The notes beneath the pieces are model-generated. The model was not told where the DNA came from. It did no database searches and was given only the letters and a program-made list of their open reading frames with translations. From Pontibacter rufus (GTDB taxonomy: Bacteria > Bacteroidota > Bacteroidia > Cytophagales > Hymenobacteraceae), in assembly GCF_015694705.1 (NCBI RefSeq), contig NZ_JADQDR010000006.1:186001-250000 (forward strand): DNA of 64,000 nt, read 5' to 3'. This document shows, piece by piece, positions 1 to 9,315 of this stretch; position 1 is the stretch's first letter; each line of letters opens with the position of its first letter. The position numbers and the translations under genes are program-made.

Positions 1-1
1 C

Positions 2-853
2 AGCGAGATAGCAGGCCGCGTAACCAACATTAATTTTAAAGAAGGCACCCGCGTGAAAGAAGGACAGCTGCTGCTCACGATAAACGATGCTGAAATGCGT
101 GCGCAGCTGCAAAAGCTTCAATCCAATCAAAAGCTTTACAAAGACATGGAGGAGCGCCAGCACACGCTGCTCGAAAAAGAATACATCAGCAGGCAGGAGT
201 ACGATCAGGTATCCAACCAGCTGGCAACCGCCAATGCCGACATCGGGGCGCTGAAAGCCTTGATGGATAAAGCTTATATCAAAGCACCTTTTGACGGCGT
301 GATTGGCCTGCGCAATGTGAGCGAGGGCAGCTATGTTTCGGCGGCTACACCCATCGTCAGCGTAGTGGATATCAGCCCTGTGAAAATTGATTTTGGCATA
401 CCCGGCCGCTATAGCAGCGAGGTGAAAGTAGGCGACTCTATTTCTTTTACAACAGAGGGAGATCCTAAACCCTACACGGCCCGCATTTATGCCATAGAAC
501 CCAACATCGACCCGGCTACCCGCACCCTGCAAATCCGGGCCTTATACCCGAACACCAACGAGGAAGTGAAGCCAGGTGCTTTTGTAAATATCCAGTTGGC
601 TTTAGAGAATACAGATCAGGCCATACTTATTCCAACAGAGTCCATCGTGCCGGAGGCTACAGGCCAGAAAGTATTCCTGGTGAAAGATGGCAAGGCGGTT
701 CCGAAGATGGTAAAGATCGGGCAGCGTACAGAGCGCATGATTCAGATCCTGGATGGGCTGGCGCCGGGCGATACCATTATCCGCTCCGGCGTGTTGCAGG
801 CACGCCCTGGCTCAGAACTTGATATCAGGGAAGTAAAAACCGGTGAAATTTAA
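2..853 (+). CDS. RND efflux periplasmic adaptor subunit (HlyD/AcrA family), 5' end outside window
   Basis: Membrane-fusion protein linking an inner-membrane RND pump to an outer-membrane channel. The reading frame is open from base 2, so the true start and signal peptide lie upstream; the GTG at 53 is internal. The visible part holds the second half of a lipoyl-type domain, a coiled-coil hairpin rich in Q, E and K (codons about 35-85), the returning lipoyl strand with KAPFDGVIG, and the beta-barrel and membrane-proximal domains (GIPGRYSSEVKVGD onward). It is followed after 187 bp by the RND permease and then by a TolC-like channel, which fixes its role. Substrate cannot be read from sequence. 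The family assignment is secure; the N-terminus is simply not in the window. Confidence 0.93.
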   Translation, partial: SEIAGRVTNINFKEGTRVKEGQLLLTINDAEMRAQLQKLQSNQKLYKDMEERQHTLLEKEYISRQEYDQVSNQLATANADIGALKALMDKAYIKAPFDGVIGLRNVSEGSYVSAATPIVSVVDISPVKIDFGIPGRYSSEVKVGDSISFTTEGDPKPYTARIYAIEPNIDPATRTLQIRALYPNTNEEVKPGAFVNIQLALENTDQAILIPTESIVPEATGQKVFLVKDGKAVPKMVKIGQRTERMIQILDGLAPGDTIIRSGVLQARPGSELDIREVKTGEI

Positions 854-1040
854 AGCAGTTGCTTTAAGATAAGCTTTTTATAGTATCATAAAGGGAGGTT
901 TTCAGCTGCTTTGCTGTTGATAGCTCTAGTCGAGACAAGGGGCAGGCAGGTGACGCATACGCCGGCAGATGCATTGGTAAATTAATTTGTGACATTACAA
1001 TTCCGGATGCAACGCCGGCATTTTATAAGTGTAAGTAGAT

Positions 1041-4000
1041 ATGGCAAGCTTATCGTCTATAAGTATAAAGCGCCCCGTACTGGCCATCGTGATGAGTATC
1101 ACGATTATGCTGTTCGGGGTCATCGGGATTTCCTTTCTGGGTGTGCGGGAGTACCCGAGCGTAGATCCGCCTATCGTGAATGTGTCGATGTCGTACACGG
1201 GCGCCAACTCGCAAACCATTGAGGCCGAGATTACAGAACCGCTTGAGGAATCCATCAACGGTATTGCCGGTATCCGCACGCTGACGTCTACCAGCCAGGA
1301 AGGCCGCAGCAACATTACCGTAGAGTTTGACTTGGGCGTAGACATGGAGGCTGCCACCAACGATGTGCGTGACCGCGTATCGCGGGCGCAGCGCCAGTTG
1401 CCGGACGATGCTGATCCGCCTACCGTATCCAAAGCCGATGCCGACTCAAACCCGATTCTGATGCTGGGCATCAAAAGCGATACCCGCTCGCTGCTCGACC
1501 TGACAGACATTGCCACCAACAACTTTAAAGAACGCCTGCAAACCATACCGGGCGTAAGCTCTGTGGATATATGGGGCGAAAAACGTTATTCCATGCGCCT
1601 GTGGCTAAACCCCGACAAGCTGGCTGCCCTGAAAATAACTCCCATTGAAGTACAAAACGCTATCCTCCGCCAGAACATTGAACTGCCCTCCGGTAGTATC
1701 GAAGGATCTACTACCGAACTTTCAGTACGTACCATGGGCCGCATTTCCACGGCTGAAGAATTCAACAACCTCGTTATCAAGCAGGATAGCGACAGGCTGA
1801 TCCGCTTCAGGGATGTAGGCTATGCAGAGCTGGCGCCTGAAAACGTTAAAACAGCCCTGCGCTACAACGGCATCCCAATGGTGGGTGTCGTGCTGATTCC
1901 GCAGCCGGGCTCAAACCAGGTAGCTATTGCCGAAGACTTCTACAAACGCCTGGAACTTATCAAAAAGGATCTCCCGAAAGACATAGAACTGGTGATTGGT
2001 TTCGACAACTCGCAATACATCAAAGCTTCTATTTCGGAGGTGGAAGAAACCATATTTATTGCTTTTGGCCTGGTAGTTATCATTATCTTCCTGTTCCTGC
2101 GCGACTGGCGCTCCACGCTTATACCTATTGTGGCCATACCTGTATCGCTGATAGGTACCTTTTTTGTGATGTACCTGATGGACTTTTCCATCAACGTGCT
2201 GACGCTGCTGGGTATTGTGCTGGCCATTGGCCTGGTGGTGGATGATGCCATTGTGGTGCTGGAGAATATTTATGCCCGCATTGAAGAGGGAGAGCCTCCG
2301 ATGAAAGCCGCTAAAAAAGGCTCGGCAGAAATATACTTTGCCATTATCTCTACTACTGTGGCGCTGGCGGCGGTGTTCCTGCCCGTTATCTTCCTGGATG
2401 GGATGATAGGCCGCCTGTTCCGTGAGTTTGGTATTGTGATTGCCTGCTCGGTTATTATATCCGCCTTTGTGTCGCTTACGCTTACGCCGATGATGTGCTC
2501 GCGTATGCTCAAGCATAAGGATAAGCCTAACTGGTTTTACCGCAAAACCGAGCCCTTCTTTGTCGCCCTTACAGAGGGTTACCGCAGCAGCCTGCAAAGT
2601 TTTATGCGCGTGCGCTGGGTCGCTTTCGTCATCCTGTTTGCTGCGGCAGGCGGCATTTACCTGCTGGGCACCATGCTGCCGTCGGAACTAACGCCTTACG
2701 AAGACAGAAGCGGTATCCGTGTCAACGCGACAGGCCCTGAGGGTGCTTCGTTTGAGTTTATGGATGAGTATATGAACGAGCTCACCAACATGGTCAGCGA
2801 TTCTGTAGGCGGTATAGAAAGTATGCTCACGATGACGCGCAACTCCAACTCCGGCTTTGTGCGCCTCCACCTTGTGGAGCCGGAAAACCGGCACCAGACA
2901 CAGCAGGAAATTGCGGATCAGCTTACCAGCCTCACCAAAGGGATACCCGGCGCCCGAGCCTTTGCCTCCGGCGATCAGGGACTGAGCGGCGGACGTGGCG
3001 GCGGGCAGCCCATACAGTTTGTGGTACAGGCACAGGAGAGCGAGAAACTACGCGACATCATTCCGCCCTTCCTGGAAGCAGCACGCCAGGATCCCACTTT
3101 CACCTTTGTGGATGTAGACCTCAAGTTCAGCAAGCCGGAACTGCGCGTGGAAATCGATCGCGAGAAAGCCATATCAATGGGAATAAGTGTGCGCGACATT
3201 GCCCAGACGCTGCAAACCGGCCTGAGCGGCCAGCGCTACGCCTACTTCGTGAAAGATGGAAAGCAGTACCAGATCATCGGCCAGGTATTGCGCGAAGACC
3301 GCAGCCAGCCTCTTGATTTGCGCAGCCTCTATGTTAAAAATGCCGACGGAGAACTGGTGCAGCTCGACAACTTGGTACAACTGAAGGAACAAAGCGCCTC
3401 GCCGCAGCAATATCGTTTTAACCGTTTTGCGTCTGCTACCTTTAGCGCCTCGTTGGCCAAAGGCAAAACCATTGGCGACGGCATTGCCGCCATGGACAAA
3501 ATAGCTGATAAAGTGCTGGATGAAACTTACCAGACGTCGCTTACCGGCCAGTCACGCGATTTTTCCGAGAGTTCGTCGAGTTTGCTGTTCGCCTTTGCCC
3601 TGGCGCTGGGGCTTATATACCTGGCGCTTTCTGCACAGTTCGAGAGCTTCCGTGATCCCGTTATCATTATGTTAACTGTGCCGCTGGCGCTGGCGGGCGC
3701 CTTGCTCAGTCTTTGGTGGTTCAGCCAAACCATGAACATTTTCAGCCAGATAGGTATGATTATGCTCGTGGGCCTGGTAACAAAAAACGGTATCCTGCTG
3801 GTAGAGTTCGCCAACCAGAAAAAAGAGCAGGGCATGCACAAACTCGAGGCCATACAGGATGCCGCTGTGTCACGTTTGCGTCCCATCCTGATGACGAGCC
3901 TTGCCACCATACTTGGTACGCTGCCCATTGCACTGGCCCTGGGCGCCGGCGCCGAAAGCCGGGTCTCGATGGGTATAGCCGTGGTCGGGGGCCTTGTTTT

Positions 4001-4163
4001 CTCTACCGGCCTGACGCTGTATGTAATTCCGGCTATTTATTCATACTTCTCTACTGCCTACATCAGGCATACGGATGATGATGTGCAGGAGCATGGGGAA
4101 GTGCAGGAGGATCAGCCGGAGCAGCCAGTTAAGCGCGAGCCCATGCCCGCATACAGCAGATAA
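1041..4163 (+). CDS. RND multidrug efflux permease (AcrB/MexB-like, HAE-1 type)
   Basis: Proton-driven inner-membrane pump of 1040 residues, the usual length for AcrB-type proteins. It has an N-terminal transmembrane helix (residues about 10-30), a large periplasmic porter domain, a helix bundle around 335-500, a second periplasmic domain and a final bundle at about 860-1010. The proton-relay residues are visible: the Asp pair D401/D402 in VVDDAIVVLENI of TM4 and K915 in VTKNGILL of TM10. The missing metal-binding signature argues against a heavy-metal pump. It sits between the adaptor and the TolC-like gene in one direction, forming a complete tripartite system. The C-terminal tail (from about 1015) is acidic and low in complexity. 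Confidence 0.96.
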   Translation: MASLSSISIKRPVLAIVMSITIMLFGVIGISFLGVREYPSVDPPIVNVSMSYTGANSQTIEAEITEPLEESINGIAGIRTLTSTSQEGRSNITVEFDLGVDMEAATNDVRDRVSRAQRQLPDDADPPTVSKADADSNPILMLGIKSDTRSLLDLTDIATNNFKERLQTIPGVSSVDIWGEKRYSMRLWLNPDKLAALKITPIEVQNAILRQNIELPSGSIEGSTTELSVRTMGRISTAEEFNNLVIKQDSDRLIRFRDVGYAELAPENVKTALRYNGIPMVGVVLIPQPGSNQVAIAEDFYKRLELIKKDLPKDIELVIGFDNSQYIKASISEVEETIFIAFGLVVIIIFLFLRDWRSTLIPIVAIPVSLIGTFFVMYLMDFSINVLTLLGIVLAIGLVVDDAIVVLENIYARIEEGEPPMKAAKKGSAEIYFAIISTTVALAAVFLPVIFLDGMIGRLFREFGIVIACSVIISAFVSLTLTPMMCSRMLKHKDKPNWFYRKTEPFFVALTEGYRSSLQSFMRVRWVAFVILFAAAGGIYLLGTMLPSELTPYEDRSGIRVNATGPEGASFEFMDEYMNELTNMVSDSVGGIESMLTMTRNSNSGFVRLHLVEPENRHQTQQEIADQLTSLTKGIPGARAFASGDQGLSGGRGGGQPIQFVVQAQESEKLRDIIPPFLEAARQDPTFTFVDVDLKFSKPELRVEIDREKAISMGISVRDIAQTLQTGLSGQRYAYFVKDGKQYQIIGQVLREDRSQPLDLRSLYVKNADGELVQLDNLVQLKEQSASPQQYRFNRFASATFSASLAKGKTIGDGIAAMDKIADKVLDETYQTSLTGQSRDFSESSSSLLFAFALALGLIYLALSAQFESFRDPVIIMLTVPLALAGALLSLWWFSQTMNIFSQIGMIMLVGLVTKNGILLVEFANQKKEQGMHKLEAIQDAAVSRLRPILMTSLATILGTLPIALALGAGAESRVSMGIAVVGGLVFSTGLTLYVIPAIYSYFSTAYIRHTDDDVQEHGEVQEDQPEQPVKREPMPAYSR

Positions 4164-4450
4164 CCATCGACAGCAAAACAGCGCATAATAATTCAGGCCT
4201 TTGGTTAACAGGAAACCGGTACAGGTATAACCAGCATTTTATATTTGTACCGGCTCAGATAACAGACAGTGACGTAACAGTTAGCTTTTATAAATCGCCG
4301 GCACATCGTTCAGGTATAAACAGGGCTTGGCTGAAGTATAAATGTGTTTAATACCGGGATTTATACTTGATGTCATTGTTCTGATTTACCTGGCAGACGG
4401 TACACTTTAATTTAATAAATTTATTTATAAGCATTCGAGATAAATCACCG
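4164..4450. other. Intergenic region ahead of the tolC-like gene
   Basis: This AT-rich gap of 287 bases separates the permease from the channel gene and suggests the channel may have its own promoter. TATATTTG at 4240-4247 matches the Bacteroidota -7 consensus TAnnTTTG, but I see no TTTG at the expected -33 distance, so it is only a weak promoter candidate. Two copies of the heptamer AAGTATA, in opposite orientations (near 4334 and 4371), lie here. No open frame of interest. Confidence 0.4.
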
Positions 4451-5794
4451 ATGTCATACATGAAAGCTGCAGCATTCACCTTTATCATCATAGTGCTGCT
4501 TTTGCCCGGCAAAGCCTTTAGCCAGGAGAAACTTACTTTAGAGCAGGCCATCCGCATCGGCCTGGAGCAAAACTATGATATCCGGATTGCAGGTACCCAG
4601 GATGATATAGACGCCAACAACGTGACGCTGGGCAATGCCGGATTTCTGCCTACGGTGAATGGCCGCGTAACACGCGACTTTTCTAACAACAATACGCGCA
4701 ACCAGTTCGAGAGTGAAGAGCCCCGCATAGTAGATAACTTACGTTCCAATACAACCAATGCCAGTGTGCTGCTGAACTGGACAGTGTTTGACGGTGGCCG
4801 CATGTTTATAGAATACAATCGCCTGAAAGCGCTGGAGCAATCGGGCAAGCTGCTGACAAAGGCCGTTGTGGAAAATTCTGTAGCAGATATTTCGGATGCT
4901 TATTACGAAGTGGTACGCCAGTCGAACAAGATAAAGGCGCTGGAGGAAGCCATAGCGATTTCTGAAAGCCGCATGCAGATTGCACAGGCACAATATGAAG
5001 TAGGCGTAAGCGCCAAGGTAGAGATCCTGCGGGCGCAGGTAGATTACAACGCCGACCGCTCGGAACTGCTGCGCCAGCAGGAAACGCTGCAAAACGCTAA
5101 AATCAACCTCAACCAGTTGCTGGGCCGCGACCCCGTTATCAACTTTTCTGTCGCTGATTCTATTGTTGTAGACAGGCAGCTAAATTACCAGCCGGCCAAC
5201 ACCAGCCTGCTGGCTACAAACCCCAATCTGCAGCGCCTGCAACTGCTGCGCGACATTGCCCTGTATGACCTGCGCGCAGCCCGTGCACTGCGCCTGCCCG
5301 TGATAGGTGTATCGGGCAGCTATGGCTATAATAACTCGCTGCAGGATCCGGTAATTTATGGAAACATCGCAGGCACCAACGAAAGCAGGCGCCTCGGCTT
5401 TAATTATGGCCTGGCATTGTCGCTGCCCATCTTTAATGGCTTCGAAATCAACCGCCAGGTGCAGAATTCCAAAATATTAATGGAGAGCAACACCCTCGAA
5501 TATCAGCAGGAGCAACTCAGGCTGCACTCGGAGCTCGCCCGCGCCTACAGCCGGTACAACAATCGCCTGGAGCTGCTCACGCTGGAAGAAGTTAACCGGA
5601 AACTTGCCGACGAGAATGCGGAGATCGCGTTGGAACGGTATAAACTTGGCCTGCTTACGGCTATTGAGCTGCGGGAGGCCCAGCGCAACCAGTTAGTAGC
5701 CAGCAACCGCCTCATCGACATCAGGTACGAAGCCAAAGCCGCTGAAACAGCCCTGAAACTCCTCACCAGCTCCCTGCTGCAGGAAACGCTATAG
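4451..5794 (+). CDS. TolC-family outer-membrane efflux channel
   Basis: Outer-membrane channel of 447 residues that completes the efflux system. A signal peptide (residues about 4-25, ending AFSQ) precedes the mature start EKLTLEQAIRIGLEQN, the typical opening of the outer-membrane efflux protein repeat. Two such helical repeats follow (about 30-225 and 250-440), each with long amphipathic helices and a central beta segment (GVSGSYGYNN, FNYGLALSLPIFNG). ATG at 4451 is used here; the in-frame ATG at 4460 gives an equally good signal peptide. The gene ends 67 bp before the convergent GH9 gene, with a hairpin in between. Confidence 0.94.
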   Translation: MSYMKAAAFTFIIIVLLLPGKAFSQEKLTLEQAIRIGLEQNYDIRIAGTQDDIDANNVTLGNAGFLPTVNGRVTRDFSNNNTRNQFESEEPRIVDNLRSNTTNASVLLNWTVFDGGRMFIEYNRLKALEQSGKLLTKAVVENSVADISDAYYEVVRQSNKIKALEEAIAISESRMQIAQAQYEVGVSAKVEILRAQVDYNADRSELLRQQETLQNAKINLNQLLGRDPVINFSVADSIVVDRQLNYQPANTSLLATNPNLQRLQLLRDIALYDLRAARALRLPVIGVSGSYGYNNSLQDPVIYGNIAGTNESRRLGFNYGLALSLPIFNGFEINRQVQNSKILMESNTLEYQQEQLRLHSELARAYSRYNNRLELLTLEEVNRKLADENAEIALERYKLGLLTAIELREAQRNQLVASNRLIDIRYEAKAAETALKLLTSSLLQETL

Positions 5795-5824
5795 CAAAAG
5801 TTAATTCGCTAAACTAACTACACG

Positions 5825-5855
5825 GCATCACAGGTATAATGCATGCCTGTGATGC
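5825..5855. terminator. Bidirectional terminator hairpin between tolC-like and GH9 genes
   Basis: A perfect 10-bp stem (GCATCACAGG with CCTGTGATGC) closes an 11-base loop exactly in the gap between two convergent genes. There is no long T-run, so efficiency is uncertain, but position and symmetry support a shared terminator. Confidence 0.55.
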
Positions 5856-5861
5856 TGATTA

Positions 5862-7679
5862 TTACTGCGCCGCTCCCGAAAAACCGGCTTCTTGTTGCAG
5901 TGCTTCCATGGCGCCGGCCAGGTAAACGAGCGGTGCATTCCAGTTGATGGCTATTTCGTTGGAGGCGTAAGAACAGTCTGCATCCAGGTACATTTCATCC
6001 GGAGATGTGGCTGTGTAGCCGGTACAGTTATCCTGTTTCGGCGCATTAGCATTTGTGCCTCCTGAAAGCAGCCCCGGAACCGGTTCCTCTATTCCGTCTG
6101 CAACAGATGGGCGATGATGCGGATGCATGGTGGACTTCTCGCCGTAGCCCGTTAAAAAAGAATAACCCGTGGCATTGCGGCCCAGCAGGTAATCCAGGTT
6201 GGAGAGTGCTGACTGCAGGTATTTTTTGTCGCCCGTAATCTGGTAGGCCTGCACCAGCGCCACGCCCTGGTTAGCTGCCACAGCGCTGCTGCCCCATATA
6301 TAATCGTCCTTTGATTTACCCATTACGGTTCTGTACGCGTTGGCAGCAGTACCATCCAGCAACTCATCGGCAAAATGTACCAGGCGTTTTTTTATCTCAG
6401 CAATATCATGCTGGGCAACAGGTGTCAGATTATTGCTGTTGCGGAGCAAAGTATAATAGGCCAGTAACCTAACCTGCGGCCAGGAAGGAAGTAGCATCTT
6501 GTCGTCAGGTAACATGTTCACAGCTGTGTAGTAGCTGTCGTTGTGGGTGGTGGTATATAATTCGGCGGCAGCCCAGATAAACTCATCACTGAAATCTTTG
6601 TCGCCATAAGCACCGGTGGTTACATCCGGGTCATATGCCTTGTTCATCTCATCCTGAGCATATACTACGTCAGGATTCTTTTGCGCCCACGCCCAGGCTT
6701 TTGTGGCAGCAGTCAGACAGGAATCAGACAGGCCCGGCAGCGCCTGCTCATAGTTTTTGTAGATGCGGCTGGCCTGTGCCATCACGGCGGCAAAGTCCAG
6801 GGTAGCCGCTGTTCCTTTCTGCACAACGTAGCGCACCTTTCTGGCATCAGCAGGCATAATCATCCCTTCAAAAGCCGGAGCTGTCAGTTTGTGATACACG
6901 CCGCCATCATTCGGGTCCTGCATGGCCAGCATCCAGCGCAGGTTCCAGAGGGTTTCATCCAGCAGGTCAGGCACGGTGTTGTTGCTCTCCGGTATGTTCA
7001 GGTTCTGTGATTTATAGTATTGCGGGAAGTCTTCATAAGCCGACAGCAAAGTGCCCATACTAATGCCGCTGTTCACGATATACTTGTTGTAATCCCCGGC
7101 ATCGTACCAGCCACGCGGCGCAGAAATAACGGTGCCCGCCGGCCGTTGCGCCGTTGCCGCTGACGGATGTACCAGCACTTTATTATCAGGATGCCCGGCG
7201 GGGCGGGGCCATTTGCCTGCATACTGCTCCGGCAGGTCAGCAGACATGCGCTGGTAATAAAAACCTTTTAGGGCAGCAGCGGCTACATCCTCATGTACAT
7301 CCGGGCCAATTTCAAAAGTATAGGAATGCCCCACTCCCGGAATATCAATTACATACACGCCTGGTTCACTAAATTCGCTGAAATCAGCTACACGCGTGGG
7401 CCTGTTGGACAACGCGGCCGGTTTGGTATCCGTCAGCTGGCCGGAATAAACTGTTTTGGACAGATCCGGGGTTTTCAGGTAAAACTTATCACCTTCGTTC
7501 TCTCCTACTACTACGGCTATCTTTGGTGCTTTGGGATAAAATCCTATCTGATTCAGGCGTATAGCTTCAGTGGCCGGCTGCGCCGCTGTTGCCCCGGGCT
7601 TCTGCTGCACTCCGGAGCAGGAAAACAGAAAGGCAAGTGAAAGTAAACCTACTGCTTTTGTAATAGTAGACAAATCCAT
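5862..7679 (-). CDS. GH9 endoglucanase-type lipoprotein
   Basis: Glycoside hydrolase family 9 enzyme of 605 residues, expected to cut beta-1,4-glucan backbones (cellulose, xyloglucan, mixed-linkage glucan) by inversion. A lipoprotein signal peptide ends at C21 (LFSC), so it is probably anchored in the outer membrane. Residues about 38-125 form the Ig-like CelD_N domain often found in front of GH9. The catalytic (alpha/alpha)6 barrel follows, with WYDAGDYNKY at 191-200 carrying the base aspartates, HPHHRP at 519-524, and the acid glutamate E575 in NEIAINWNAPLVY. All key residues are intact. The 22-bp element at 7816-7837 lies 136 bp upstream of the start and is shared with SusC of PUL 1 and GH31, which suggests co-regulation with hemicellulose uptake. 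Confidence 0.94.
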   Translation of the reverse strand: MDLSTITKAVGLLSLAFLFSCSGVQQKPGATAAQPATEAIRLNQIGFYPKAPKIAVVVGENEGDKFYLKTPDLSKTVYSGQLTDTKPAALSNRPTRVADFSEFSEPGVYVIDIPGVGHSYTFEIGPDVHEDVAAAALKGFYYQRMSADLPEQYAGKWPRPAGHPDNKVLVHPSAATAQRPAGTVISAPRGWYDAGDYNKYIVNSGISMGTLLSAYEDFPQYYKSQNLNIPESNNTVPDLLDETLWNLRWMLAMQDPNDGGVYHKLTAPAFEGMIMPADARKVRYVVQKGTAATLDFAAVMAQASRIYKNYEQALPGLSDSCLTAATKAWAWAQKNPDVVYAQDEMNKAYDPDVTTGAYGDKDFSDEFIWAAAELYTTTHNDSYYTAVNMLPDDKMLLPSWPQVRLLAYYTLLRNSNNLTPVAQHDIAEIKKRLVHFADELLDGTAANAYRTVMGKSKDDYIWGSSAVAANQGVALVQAYQITGDKKYLQSALSNLDYLLGRNATGYSFLTGYGEKSTMHPHHRPSVADGIEEPVPGLLSGGTNANAPKQDNCTGYTATSPDEMYLDADCSYASNEIAINWNAPLVYLAGAMEALQQEAGFSGAAQ

Positions 7680-7815
7680 ATATCGTTAGATTAAGTGATA
7701 TTAAACGTTCTCACGCACCCCCAACATGCAGGCAGCATTACAGGAATGTCACCGGCAGGCTGCAAGCGGATGGGCTTAACATACAGCTAATGTAAGCGAA
7801 TAATACAGCAGGATA

Positions 7816-7837
7816 GGTTATAGAATGTTTCTGATGT
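7816..7837 (-). promoter_or_regulatory. Candidate PUL operator, copy A (upstream of GH9)
   Basis: On the + strand the site reads GGTTAT, three free bases, then ATGTTTCTGATGT. The same 22-bp layout recurs at 23519-23540 and 36637-36658, each time upstream of a carbohydrate gene on the minus strand. It lies 136 bp before the GH9 start. A role as regulator binding site is inference. Confidence 0.5.
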
Positions 7838-7965
7838 ATAGCCTAAGCGTTAAACACGGCTGATGCAGGATACTGTCCTGGTTCCGCAACCAACTTTTAT
7901 GGCATCGCGGTGCAGGCCTGCCTATACCAGGGCCTGTGCCACAGAATACAGTAATAAAAGAAAAG

Positions 7966-9315
7966 CTATTTTTGTACGATTGCCTTGCTGCCGGCTGAGG
8001 CGGTTTTGCCGGTTTTGTATAGTATCCACTCCCCGACCTGCAGGCCTTGTGTACGTCCGTTGTCGATAGCGTCCATAAAATGAATGCCACCATAAAACCG
8101 GGAAATTCCGGCTTCGATCGCTGCCTGCTGAAAGGATGCAAATGGGCGGGATGGCAAGCCATAACGTGTTTCCACCGAGTCGGTAAACCTGAAGTTATCG
8201 CCAAAATAATGGGTTAATACCACCGCCGATGCAGCAGAAATGGTAGAATGGCCGCTCAGGTACTCCGGGAAAGGAGGCGTCTGCAGGAAAGGCTTCCAGG
8301 TAGCATCCATATACCTGCGGATAGCTGTTTCAGGGCGTATGCGGTTACTCCTGAATTTCTCGTCCCAGCAGGAAATAAAGCCATCCATCAGCGCCACCGA
8401 CACCAAGGTGTTTATTTCCATGGCTTCTGAAAAGCTTTTATTCGCCTTCTGGCAGGCAATACCCGTTATACCCAGCCAGTGCGCGCCGGGTGATATTTTC
8501 TTCATACCCACCATCAGGTGGCCGTTGTCCTGCAGCGCAAATGGGTTGCAGTCCCAGAAAGCAGCTATTTGCTGATGCTCATCTGATAAATCAGCGGCAT
8601 TTTCTTCAAGATTCAGCAGCATGAGGGTATAAAAGGCTGAATTCTTTTCCGTTGAGAAAGGGACAGGCGGTTTGGGCTTAAACTGGCTGCAGGTGTCGAG
8701 GGTAAAAGAACGAACCGTATTGAAGTATGGCTCCACAGGGGCAAAAAAGCCAGGCGGCGTAGGCTGCCAGGCACCCGCTTCCTCAGAAGGCGAATAGCGG
8801 GAATAGTTGCTGATACGGTTGTATTTATCCGACTTGGCATAAGCCAGGATGCTTTTGCTTACCGCCTGGGCATACGTTAGCGAGTTAGCGATTACGTCCT
8901 CCGGTACACCACTGTGGCGGCAGGAGTCCAGAAACTGCTGCTCATATGCCGCCAGCATTGCCCCAGAAGGTTGCATTTTCTGCGCTGTCTCCATCATGGC
9001 CAGCAACGCACTGAGCTGATAAGAGTAACCGGTGAGCCCGGCAGGCTTCTCTATCTTTGGATATTCATTCAGAATGCCATGCATGCTGCGGAAGGTGCTA
9101 TCGTGCTGCGAAACAATTTCGTAGCCGGCCAGGGTAGCATAAGAGAAGAAGCGCGCGGCGAGCGGTGGGTTGGTTACATCATTCACCATTACGTCAGTCA
9201 TTTCGGAAATTACCCCGCTGATGGCATCTCCGCTAAACTGTGGCTGCACAACTTCCTGCTTATGACAGGCCGACAAAGCAACAACAGCTACCATAAAGTA
9301 TAACAGCTTTCTCAT
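7966..9315 (-). CDS. Vanadium-dependent haloperoxidase-type lipoprotein (PAP2 superfamily)
   Basis: A 449-residue lipoprotein (lipobox ALSAC, C17) whose C-terminal half is an acid phosphatase/vanadium haloperoxidase fold. The oxyanion-binding signature is visible as SGHS at 354-357 and as SRFYGGIHFMDAID from about 405, giving R406 and the catalytic H412. An upstream segment RIRPETAIRRY (326-336) supplies the first basic motif. Sequence does not separate haloperoxidase from phosphatase activity. Its start codon overlaps the end of the upstream FG-GAP gene by 4 bp (ATGA), so the two are translationally coupled and probably act together on the cell surface or in the periplasm. Confidence 0.88.
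   Translation of the reverse strand: MRKLLYFMVAVVALSACHKQEVVQPQFSGDAISGVISEMTDVMVNDVTNPPLAARFFSYATLAGYEIVSQHDSTFRSMHGILNEYPKIEKPAGLTGYSYQLSALLAMMETAQKMQPSGAMLAAYEQQFLDSCRHSGVPEDVIANSLTYAQAVSKSILAYAKSDKYNRISNYSRYSPSEEAGAWQPTPPGFFAPVEPYFNTVRSFTLDTCSQFKPKPPVPFSTEKNSAFYTLMLLNLEENAADLSDEHQQIAAFWDCNPFALQDNGHLMVGMKKISPGAHWLGITGIACQKANKSFSEAMEINTLVSVALMDGFISCWDEKFRSNRIRPETAIRRYMDATWKPFLQTPPFPEYLSGHSTISAASAVVLTHYFGDNFRFTDSVETRYGLPSRPFASFQQAAIEAGISRFYGGIHFMDAIDNGRTQGLQVGEWILYKTGKTASAGSKAIVQK

Noticed and set aside
4240-4247. TATATTTG as the promoter of the tolC-like gene
   Set aside because: It matches the -7 box, but no -33 TTTG lies at the right distance and it is 200 bp from the start; kept only as a note.
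7818-8204. A 128-codon minus-strand frame overlapping the haloperoxidase gene end
   Set aside because: Two thirds lie over the conserved C-terminus of the haloperoxidase-type gene in another frame, with no family motif; it is a shadow.
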